Shown here piece after piece: positions 49,975 through 61,944 of a stretch of DNA of 64,000 nucleotides. The notes under the pieces were generated by a model, which saw nothing but the letters and a program-made list of their open reading frames with translations, did not search any database and was not told where the DNA came from. How positions within the stretch are numbered: the first letter of the stretch is position 1; each line of letters starts with the position of its first letter. This stretch comes from Kalmanozyma brasiliensis GHG001 (Eukaryota > Basidiomycota > Ustilaginomycetes > Ustilaginales), in assembly GCF_000497045.1 (NCBI RefSeq), contig NW_015961981.1:374401-438400 (forward strand). The letters are read 5' to 3'. The position numbers and the translations under genes are program-made.

Positions 49975-50623
49975 TGTTCCGAGATGAGCAATGTGAAATC
50001 GCGCTTAGGGAAGGTGCGCAGCTGCTAGTTGAGAAGACCTTGACGATGCGAGTCGCGATGGGTGATGTCGGAGAGCCGAGGGTGCAGGCTAGCTTGCTGA
50101 GACGAAGCGGGTGGAATGTGTCTAGACTGATCGGAGCATTGCGAACGAGAGCCGTGCGTAGTGAGTGAGGCTGGGGATAGACGTGCTAGCGCAGCAGAAG
50201 ACGTCCTTTGAGAACGTTGCTAAGCCTGCGAGTCGAGACGCAAGCTGGAGCTGGCGAAGGACGGTTGCGAGGTTAACGAAGGTGACGCTGAGCAGCTTTG
50301 AACACGGTGTGATTCGTGGATGAAGCAATGTGGTAGAGAGAAGCGAAGACGATGGGAGGTGGAAAGGATGGAGTCGATGGAGTGAGCCAGAAAGCTGAGT
50401 CTAGTAAGGGATGCGTAGGAAAGGGACGGATATACAGAAGCGCACGCAGAGCGGGAGGCAGAGAGGAAGAGAGAGGCAGGCGTGCAGCGGCCAAAGTCGA
50501 GCGTGGGACCGAGACTGTCGACTTATGCACGTTGTCAGCGACTCCGACAGATCGCGGATGCAGCAGGCGTGAATGTCGGAGGCGAAGCGAGACAAACGTG
50601 ATTGACAGAACACCTCATCATCA

Positions 50624-50642
50624 TCTCTCTCTCTCTCTCTCT
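50624..50642. repeat. CT dinucleotide repeat
   Basis: A run of CT units in intergenic DNA. Confidence 0.7.
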
Positions 50643-51673
50643 GACTCGCACTTTCTCGCCTTGTTGTCCTTGTTGCAATGCAACGTCAGCAAGGCTCAGT
50701 CGGTTCGCTAGCAAATGAAGCCATTGCGTCTGCAACGGTGGGCTGCTTGAGACCATCCAAGCCAGGCCAAGAGCGAGTTCGGATCCAGCGATCCATCTGA
50801 ACTGTTTTTATTTTTCTTAAGATGCGGGCCGAAAAGAGCGCGAGAAAGCAACTTGAACTCAGATCTCGCTCTGATTCCAAGCGAGCCAAGCCTCAATCCA
50901 AGCTCCAAGCCAACAAAAGCTCAAGCCAGAGTCAAAGTCAGGATAAGCATGCGGCCGTCACCCGCAAGTAGCTTGACATGAATCGTATGGCAAGCTTGAC
51001 CTTGTGCTCTGGTCGACCATCGGATGGGGACGACAAAGCTTGGCAAAGCCACGGAGATGGTCCACCGGCATCTTAAGCAAGAGCAAGGAGCCCCCTCGCT
51101 AACGATTACTTGACTTCGACTTGGCACAATGACGGGACCGTGGCCCCACATTGTGCGCCTTGAACCTGCGGGACGGCGTGCATCTGCACGAGTACGCAAT
51201 ACGGGCGTCCAGATGAGCTGATTTTGAAGGAGAGAGAAAAGGGCGGGAAAGCGGAATCCAGACGACGGCTGGTTCGTATTTGCTTTCTGCTTTGCTTGGC
51301 AAGGTCAAGAAGCGAGAGAGCTGTCGAGATCTCACCCGTCTCGCAACTTGACAAGCGGCGCGACAGCCGGCCTTGAACCCTTGAAGCGCGCCTCGCTTAT
51401 TGTCGACCAAGGGGGAATTGTCTCACCTTTCCTTCGGCTTGTCAGCGCTGCTTCTCAATGATCAACACACACACAAAAGACACTGACAGGACCCTGAAGC
51501 TCGTTTTCTATAATTTTCTCATGTGCAAGGCGATCAGAGGCGACAGCGGACTCGAGGCGGAACGTGGATCCCTCCCACAGCGGGCCGAAGCAGCAAGTGC
51601 CCATCCACATGTGTCAATAACTTGCTCTCGGGCTGAAACGTGCGGACCTTCTCATGACTCCTTGTTTGCAACC

Positions 51674-51988
51674 ATGTCGGGTGCAGCATCGTCCGCATTC
51701 AGGCCCACACACACTTCATCTCAACCCGCCCGCCACCATGATGATCGAGGCTCGAGCGGTGCTTTGGTCCGAATTGAGAAGTTGACCAGGGCGCCACAAC
51801 AACGCTCAACTCAGCAACAGCCAGTTGCCTCATGTGGCGCTACGTTTGCCCACGGGCAAGACATCGTGAGGCACGAGCAAAAACACGGGCTTCATACCGT
51901 GTTCCTCCTCAACTCCACCCGAGCTGGGAGCGGAATGTTTGGACAGCTTCGGCTGTTGCAAGTCTTTGGCGACGAGAACATTCCGTAG
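51674..51988 (+). CDS. Weak candidate small protein with half C2H2-like finger
   Basis: A 104-codon frame from the ATG at 51674. Residues 54-71 (CGATFAHGQDIVRHEQKH) fit the second half of a C2H2 zinc finger, with spacing C-x3-F-x5-I-x2-H-x3-H, but the first Cys is absent. The frame lies in a gap otherwise without genes. It could be an exon whose partner supplies the missing Cys, a decayed gene, or chance. I give it low weight. Confidence 0.15.
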   Translation: MSGAASSAFRPTHTSSQPARHHDDRGSSGALVRIEKLTRAPQQRSTQQQPVASCGATFAHGQDIVRHEQKHGLHTVFLLNSTRAGSGMFGQLRLLQVFGDENIP

Positions 51989-52422
51989 AACCAGATGCAA
52001 GGTGATGTCGTGGCTGCTTGCGGGCTTCAAGCTGGCTTGTTTAAGATCTACCCGTTTGGCGGCGGCTGTTGTTGATGGTTGCCATCGCGACTGCACCTTT
52101 TTCAAAGTCCGCTTACCCGCCAGCTTAGGCGCTCGCTTCTGGCTTGCAGTTGCACTTGATGTTGGTCCAGACCGCTGCACGCTGCTGCCCTTCAACAGGT
52201 GGTGCAGTAGGCACTCACTGTCACAACCCACCTGGCAGCTCAACGAGGTCACTGCAGATCATCTGATCGTCGCATCGCTGCTCTTCCAGTCAAGCACTTT
52301 TTCAGGCCTTCAGTGTGAGATCGAGTTGCAGGCACATCAGAGCTGAAATTGCCGCTATATGATGAACCGATGTCTTGTTCGCTCTGAACAGCAGCTTCCA
52401 CGGCTCCTGCATCGCTATGGCT

Positions 52423-53526
52423 CTACTTCCGCCGACCCTTGCCACCCTTAGAAGACGATCCACCAGACTTCTTGCCGTTGACTTTCGATATCTCCTGCGA
52501 CGAGAGCTTGAGCATGCCGCCCTGGAACTTGCCGATCCCCATTCCCAATCCACGCTGTCGTTTCCTCGTCTCCTTCTTGAGGCCCATCTCGGTCGCTGTC
52601 GCCTGGCTCGAGTAGCCTTGCTTGAGCGAAGGATGCCAGGTGCCCAGCTCCTTTGCCTTCTCCCGCTCCTTGTCTCTCCTCTCGCCCGCTGCCTTTCGCA
52701 TGCCTTGTCGAATCGCAGCGGGTGCCTTTGAGAGCTGCTGTCGTTTCAGCTCGCTCTCTCCCCATCCGCGTCCGACTGCTTGGCCTTTGCGTTGTGAGTC
52801 GGTAGCAGAGAGCTCCATGATGCGTGCGATCGTGTCGTTCGAGGAAAGATTCGATTTGCCCTTTGATGTGTTGCCCGTGCCTGGGGCAAAAAGCGTCGTA
52901 GAAAGGAGCTCGGACAGCAGCCGATCGTTCGCTACGAGCTGCTTCTCCTCCTCCTCTTCCGCTGTTGTCGGCTTTGTTGATGCAGTCTGGTCTTCAGTGC
53001 CAATCTTGTCGATCTTGGACGACATGAAGGCTTTCCAGCCCTTCTTGGCGTCTTTTAGCTCGTCAGCGTCGGGACGTGATTCGCCGCCGAAGACGACTGT
53101 CTCGACTGCTCTTGAATTCGGGAGCTTCTTCTTGCCGTTGCTCTGCTTCGAGACGGCTGTAGCGCTTGCCGACTCTGCTGAGGCTGCCCCCGTCGAATCT
53201 GTGGACCCAAAGAGGACATCCATCTCATCTTGCTCTCTGGCTGGTGCCTGTTCGATTTCGGAGGGACCACTTTGCTGCTCCGCGAGACGCTTGCGCTTCT
53301 TGCTTGAAAGCTTCTTCTTGCTTGAAGATGCTTCATCGTCGCCACCTGCTGTTGACGTGCTGGACTCGGGCAGATCGAAAGACGAAAGGAAGGCGTTGCC
53401 AAATGCTTCGAGCTGGGCGAGCTGTGCAGCTTGAGCCTCTGCATCCTGGTCCTCCTCTTGACTGTGAACCCGCTTGGCCTTCGCTTTTGCGGCAGCCACA
53501 GCCTTCTTGGCGCCCAAGGTGCTCAT
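52423..53526 (-). CDS. FSAF1/Faf1-like 40S ribosomal subunit assembly factor
   Basis: A 367-residue basic protein. The ATG at 53526 (MSTLGAKKA) is the likely start; the frame is open 67 codons upstream but that part reads as leader. The N-terminal half is charged and low complexity (KRKRLAEQQ, DEMDVLFGS). The C-terminal part carries KETRKRQRGLGMGIGKFQGG followed by MLKLSSQEI, which matches the end motif (GIGKFKxGxLxLS) I associate with the FSAF1/C1orf131 family, including yeast Faf1. That family joins the small-subunit processome during early 18S rRNA processing. The protein ends in a Lys/Gly/Ser-rich tail likely to act in nucleolar targeting or RNA binding. Assignment rests on the short end motif, so confidence is moderate. 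The gene is divergent from PET127. Confidence 0.62.
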   Translation of the reverse strand: MSTLGAKKAVAAAKAKAKRVHSQEEDQDAEAQAAQLAQLEAFGNAFLSSFDLPESSTSTAGGDDEASSSKKKLSSKKRKRLAEQQSGPSEIEQAPAREQDEMDVLFGSTDSTGAASAESASATAVSKQSNGKKKLPNSRAVETVVFGGESRPDADELKDAKKGWKAFMSSKIDKIGTEDQTASTKPTTAEEEEEKQLVANDRLLSELLSTTLFAPGTGNTSKGKSNLSSNDTIARIMELSATDSQRKGQAVGRGWGESELKRQQLSKAPAAIRQGMRKAAGERRDKEREKAKELGTWHPSLKQGYSSQATATEMGLKKETRKRQRGLGMGIGKFQGGMLKLSSQEISKVNGKKSGGSSSKGGKGRRK

Positions 53527-53853
53527 CTTGGCCGTGTCTGTGCTGCTTGCTGGATATCCGAGGTGTATGACTGAGAGAGGTTGGTGAGCGGCTTGTCCAG
53601 GGTCGAGAAGAAAGTGGTCCGACTCTGCGAAATTTGTGCAGCCAGGGTTTCCCGTCTTCCGAGCTGAGCACAGACTGCCGCTCTGCTGCTCCAGTTCTTC
53701 CTTTTCGATGCCCTCTTTTCTTCTCAAGTAATTTTTTCAGGGCAGCACCTCCACTCAACTCAGCGACGGTCTTGTGACTAAGTGACAAACAAAGTGTTGA
53801 CGTTCCTTCTCGACATTCACTTCCAGCACCTATCAAGCATAGAGCTGTAGATT
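53527..53853. promoter_or_regulatory. Shared divergent promoter between FSAF1-like gene and PET127
   Basis: A 327-base interval between divergent start codons. A short T-run (53732-53737) is the only visible feature. Confidence 0.5.
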
Positions 53854-56466
53854 ATGAACAGCAAGTCGGCGCATAGCCTGGCGCGGTCCAGCTTGCAGCT
53901 CTCTCGCCAGTTCACCACAGGCCGCACCGCCGCTGGTCTCTCCGAACGTTTGCGAAGCCAGTCGGGTGGATCGTCTTCCGCGTCAAAAGCGGCAGCAGCA
54001 TCGTCGTCGGCCGCATCGTCAACCGCTCAGTCTGGTAGCAACAGCCCATCAAAGGGCTCGCCATCGAGGCAATCGCATAATCAACGCAAGGCTGCATTCC
54101 GCGCTCGCTTCCACGCAGCCAAGGCCTCTTCTGCCAAAGCATCCTCATCGTCCCCATCCAACTCTGCCCCTGCCGCTGACAAGGGTAAGACAAAGGAAGC
54201 TTCCGACTCTCGTATCCCGGCATTCCCGGCATCCGAACACTCCGCATCCCTCTTGAAAGAGCTTCATGCGCTGGACGAGCTGCTCGACTCGCTCCAGAGC
54301 CAGGCATTCTCCATCTCGCAACGCCTCAAAAACCTCGAGCTGCGACGCAAAGGCGGCCCTTCGAATCAGCTCGCAGACACCTGGGGACCAGATCGACTCT
54401 TCCCACAATCTAGCATAGATTCTGCCACATCAAGCCAGGAGACTTGGTCTGCGGTGCCTAGCGATGCGCCACCTCCCAGCAGGCACTCGGATAAGCGCTC
54501 CGCAGACGAGCCAAAGACGCGGCTGGTCCACGGAAACGACCTGCTTGCCGAGTCGAAGCTACGATGGCGGGATGGCAAGGGCAAAGTTGTGCCCAGCGTC
54601 GAGTGCTCGGGACCCTACGCCGACGAGCAGAAGAAGTGGAACGAGTCCATCACGGGCTGCGTCACCGCCAAAGGTGTCCCCATCGACAAAGTCCCCCCTC
54701 TCCGCGAGATGGAAGTGGCCACGCTAGCCCACGGTCTCGACCGAGTCCTCTTCAACCCAGGGATCTACTGGCTCCGAGACCCTCGCTCAGGCATCTACAA
54801 CTTCGATCCCCGCATCAAAGACATCCTCGACGTCGACCTCTTCGACTACGCCGCCCTGCCACCCTACGTCACCTCCTCGAAAGACCCCGAGCTCGCAACC
54901 CTGACCCAGAAGCATCAAAAGAAGTACTGCGGTTCCACGTCTTCCATGACCTCCCTCCTGAGCCAGTGCTACTTCCTCATCTCGGGCTGGCGCGATCCGG
55001 ACGTCTCTGGCTTCTCCACGCCCTTCACTGGTCTTCCCTCTGGCTACAGCGTCGGTGCCAAGCTTCCCGCCTCCATCCTGCTCAATTACAGGGATGGCCA
55101 CTACGCCATCGACGCGGACAAGACCGCTGCTGGCGAAGCGGAGAACTCCAACTACGTGCTCACCTCGCTTGGCAAGTCCATGGAGAAGATGCTCACCGCC
55201 ACCCCCGAAGAGTACGCCCGGTACAAGCGGGTCAACTCGCACACGCTTAGCCACGAAGAGCGGACGAAACCGGAAGCGTACCACTACGCGTGTACGGACA
55301 AGATGATGATGCGATCCCAGTTGGATTGTCACGACCCGCGTCTACCGCGCAAGACATTCGACCTCAAGACGCGCGCCAGCATCGGCATTCGCAATGACCG
55401 CGCGAACTACGTCGAGGGGTCCGGCTATCAGATCCGCCGTGCGCGGGGTGTACTGGAGAGCTTTGAGAGGGAGTACTTTGATATGGTCCGCGCCGCTTTC
55501 CTGAAGTACAACTTCCAAGCCCGAATCGGGCATATGGACGGGATCTTTGTGGCGTACCATACGACGGCGAGCATCTTCGGGTTTCAGTACATCAGTGTGG
55601 AGGAGATGAACGAGCGGTTGTTTGGGACGCAGGAGATGGCGGATCAGGCGTTCCGGTTGAGTCTTGGGTTGATGGAGCGGGTGTTGGATGCAACCACGTC
55701 GATCTTCCCGGATGAAACACTCAAGATTACGGTGGAGACGAGGGAGAAGGGGGATGCGGGGATGACGATCTTTGTTGAACCCGCCAGCGCTCCCACTTCG
55801 AACGAGGGCGAGCCCAAAAAGCGATCGATCGCCCAACTGGACATCACCGTAGACCGATACTTGGATGGAGCGCTCAATCTCGGACCTGTCGACTTCACCC
55901 TCCTACCCGGTCGCCACATCGATCCGCTCTCGGACGATGAGATCGAGCGTCGACTTCGTGCCTCCCTGCCCGCCGTTCGGTGGGAGATCGACTACTCCAT
56001 CTCTCCGCGTCCTGATCTCACGGAAGCCAAAATCCATTCCAACCTCAGCGCGGTGAGGGCGAGACAGGCGTCGCTCAACTCGCTCATCCTACCCAATGTC
56101 GAGGCGCTCAACGAGCGCGAGCAGTATCGCACCACGCAACTGGCGCAGAACCCGCAGGCGTTGGAGCGATTCCTCGAGGAGAGACGAAGTGGTGTCGCAG
56201 CAGGTATGCCGTTGGCCCCCGGCCAAATGTCGGCGGAAAAAGCGGCGGGCGAGGGCAAGAAGGTCAAGGAGACGGAGGTGGCGCAAGATGATGTGCTCGA
56301 AGCAGGAGGAGTGGCGGATGGAAAGAGTTCCAGGCGGAAGCAGGCCGAGAGTCGCTTCATCAGGATGCGCAATATTCGCACGCTCAGGTTGAGGGAGTTG
56401 GCCAAGTTGGGTGCGAAGGATGCCAAGGGCGAGACGGGCGAGCGGATCATGTATCAGCCTAGGTGA
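53854..56466 (+). CDS. PET127: Pet127-like mitochondrial RNA-processing protein
   Basis: An 870-residue mitochondrial protein. The N terminus (MNSKSAHSLARSSLQLSRQF) is a strong presequence, followed by a Ser/Ala-rich linker to about 120 and a helix (about 125-165). The Pet127 domain extends from about 245 to 700: VECSGPYADEQKKWN, VPPLREMEVATLAHGLDRVL, FNPGIYWLRDPRSGIYNFDP, SGYSVGAKLPAS, and RSQLDCHDPRLPRKTFDLKTRAS. The D...DxK arrangement in the last segment (Asp of QLDCHD, then FDLKTR) fits a PD-(D/E)XK nuclease-like active site, as reported for this family. Pet127 acts at the inner mitochondrial membrane in 5' processing and decay of mitochondrial RNA. The C-terminal 170 residues are charged and less conserved. 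Single exon with a strong family match. Confidence 0.9.
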   Translation: MNSKSAHSLARSSLQLSRQFTTGRTAAGLSERLRSQSGGSSSASKAAAASSSAASSTAQSGSNSPSKGSPSRQSHNQRKAAFRARFHAAKASSAKASSSSPSNSAPAADKGKTKEASDSRIPAFPASEHSASLLKELHALDELLDSLQSQAFSISQRLKNLELRRKGGPSNQLADTWGPDRLFPQSSIDSATSSQETWSAVPSDAPPPSRHSDKRSADEPKTRLVHGNDLLAESKLRWRDGKGKVVPSVECSGPYADEQKKWNESITGCVTAKGVPIDKVPPLREMEVATLAHGLDRVLFNPGIYWLRDPRSGIYNFDPRIKDILDVDLFDYAALPPYVTSSKDPELATLTQKHQKKYCGSTSSMTSLLSQCYFLISGWRDPDVSGFSTPFTGLPSGYSVGAKLPASILLNYRDGHYAIDADKTAAGEAENSNYVLTSLGKSMEKMLTATPEEYARYKRVNSHTLSHEERTKPEAYHYACTDKMMMRSQLDCHDPRLPRKTFDLKTRASIGIRNDRANYVEGSGYQIRRARGVLESFEREYFDMVRAAFLKYNFQARIGHMDGIFVAYHTTASIFGFQYISVEEMNERLFGTQEMADQAFRLSLGLMERVLDATTSIFPDETLKITVETREKGDAGMTIFVEPASAPTSNEGEPKKRSIAQLDITVDRYLDGALNLGPVDFTLLPGRHIDPLSDDEIERRLRASLPAVRWEIDYSISPRPDLTEAKIHSNLSAVRARQASLNSLILPNVEALNEREQYRTTQLAQNPQALERFLEERRSGVAAGMPLAPGQMSAEKAAGEGKKVKETEVAQDDVLEAGGVADGKSSRRKQAESRFIRMRNIRTLRLRELAKLGAKDAKGETGERIMYQPR

Positions 56467-57176
56467 TGTGATGTATGCGATGGATAAATTGAAGTGGCGT
56501 TAGCCTGATTGGCGTTTGACGACCGCGAGGAGCGTGCGCACATTGAGCCTCATTGGCAACATAACACGATCTCACGGTCACTCCCCTTGATCGTTCCGTC
56601 GTCACCCTATCATCACATCACAATCTCCATCTCACATCGATCCTCAATGCGATCACACTCGCAACCCAACAATGTTCGGAAAATGCTTGAGAGTTTACTT
56701 AAAGACCGGCATGGGGCCTGTGATATGAGTTACAAAATCGCCGAAGCGGCGATTTGGAAGGTGTGGGAGGGTGTGGTGCGGCGGGTTGAAGGACGCCTTT
56801 TTGGGTTCTGGTCGAGCAAAAGGTGAGAAGGTCACGAACGACCTTGGGAGGAAAATGCGAATCGGGAAGCGTTCGGGCTAGGGCAAGGTGCTCATGCGGA
56901 CTACACCTGACGAAGCTGCGAATGCGCGGAAAGAGGGGGTGGTGGAGGTTTGACAAGTATCGAGAAGTCGAGTGCTGGACTGTGTAAGCGTGGAGTTGAA
57001 ACGGGAATGTCAAGCTGATGAGGAAGGACGAGTGGGACGGTCATCGTCGACCAGACCCAGATGCGTGACTGTCCGTCGTCGACCGTCAACAAGCTTGTTT
57101 ACCGAGACATCTCCATGCTAGATCCAGAAACTGTCCTCCAAGATGGGTTGCCGGGGTATGCTGCTGCGAGATCCGC
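56467..57176. other. Convergent intergenic region between PET127 and eL6 genes
   Basis: About 700 bases holding the 3' ends of two convergent genes. No RNA gene or repeat is evident. Confidence 0.5.
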
Positions 57177-57887
57177 TTAGAACTTGAGAGCGTGGGGCTT
57201 CTCGCCCTTGGAGAGCGAGAAGGTGGCAGCGAGGTACTTGGCCATGGTGGGGCCGGCCTTCTTGACGGCAGCAATGACGGCCTTGTCGAGAGCCTTCTGG
57301 TCAGCGACCTTGGACTCGGGGTGGGCCTGCTTGTTGGCGGGGTCGGCGAAGAACGAAGCCTCGGGCTTGCTCTTGGCGGCCTTCTCCTTCTTGAAGTAGG
57401 TGTCGTTGAGCTTGTCGTCCACCTTGACGTCCGAGATGTCAATCTTGGTCGAGGTGGCGATCACGTAGGCCTGGTTGACACGTCGGATGGGAACACCGTT
57501 GACCTTAAAGGGACCAGTGACGAGCAGCAGACCCGAGTCGAGCTGCTTCAGGAACACAACGCGCTTGCCACGGAAGCGACCAGCGAGGAGGATGAGGACG
57601 GAACCGGGGGTGATGTTGGACTTGAGCTTGGTCTGCTTGTTGACCTTGCGGTTGGCCTTGGGCAGGCGGGTCTCCTCAGCGGGGTAGAAGCGGGGGGCCT
57701 TCTGGGTGGGGACGAGACGCTTGCCGCCGTTCTTGGCACCCTTGACCTGGACCTCCTTGTGAGCGGCGGTCTCCTCCTGCTGCTTGGGAGCGCCCTGGCG
57801 ACCCTGGAACTTGTAGCCGCCCTTCTTCTGGTAGGCCTTGGTGCGGCCGAGGCGAGCCACGTTAGGGGCAACTGTGTGTCGGGCCAT
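57177..57887 (-). CDS. RPL6: 60S ribosomal protein eL6 (RPL6)
   Basis: A 236-residue large-subunit ribosomal protein. The ATG at 57887 ([20 protein letters not shown]) begins a basic N-terminal tail. The eL6 core has [21 protein letters not shown], the KOW-like block [20 protein letters not shown] with [35 protein letters not shown] and [10 protein letters not shown]. The end is [14 protein letters not shown] and a basic tail. Codons are strongly biased to C and G endings, in line with high expression. The coding part is unbroken, but just upstream a CTGACATCC and CTTCACAG (branch-like site and acceptor ending at 57904) suggest an intron in the 5' leader. Confidence 0.95.
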   Translation of the reverse strand: MARHTVAPNVARLGRTKAYQKKGGYKFQGRQGAPKQQEETAAHKEVQVKGAKNGGKRLVPTQKAPRFYPAEETRLPKANRKVNKQTKLKSNITPGSVLILLAGRFRGKRVVFLKQLDSGLLLVTGPFKVNGVPIRRVNQAYVIATSTKIDISDVKVDDKLNDTYFKKEKAAKSKPEASFFADPANKQAHPESKVADQKALDKAVIAAVKKAGPTMAKYLAATFSLSKGEKPHALKF

Positions 57888-61741
<3,854 letters not shown>

Positions 61742-61944
61742 GCAGCTGATTTTGTGTTCGTATCAAGGCCAGACCACGTTTCAATCCATCCTCTCGCCGG
61801 TTGTCCATTTGAATACGCAGCGTGATGCTGCTTTTGATTTGCGTGATGCTATTCTAATGCAAATTGAGACATGTTTGATCACTTTGCGTGACGGGATGAT
61901 GTTTGAGTATGCTGTATGATTGGAGAATTTCGAGGTGTCCCCCG

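Larger units (their letters stand above)
49975..52422. other. Long intergenic region with a weak open frame and a CT repeat
   Basis: About 2.4 kb between two minus-strand genes. It contains the promoter of the MGNC-protein gene (left), a CT microsatellite at 50624-50642 and a small plus-strand frame with a half C2H2 finger (51674-51988, listed separately). Nothing else is supported. Confidence 0.45.
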
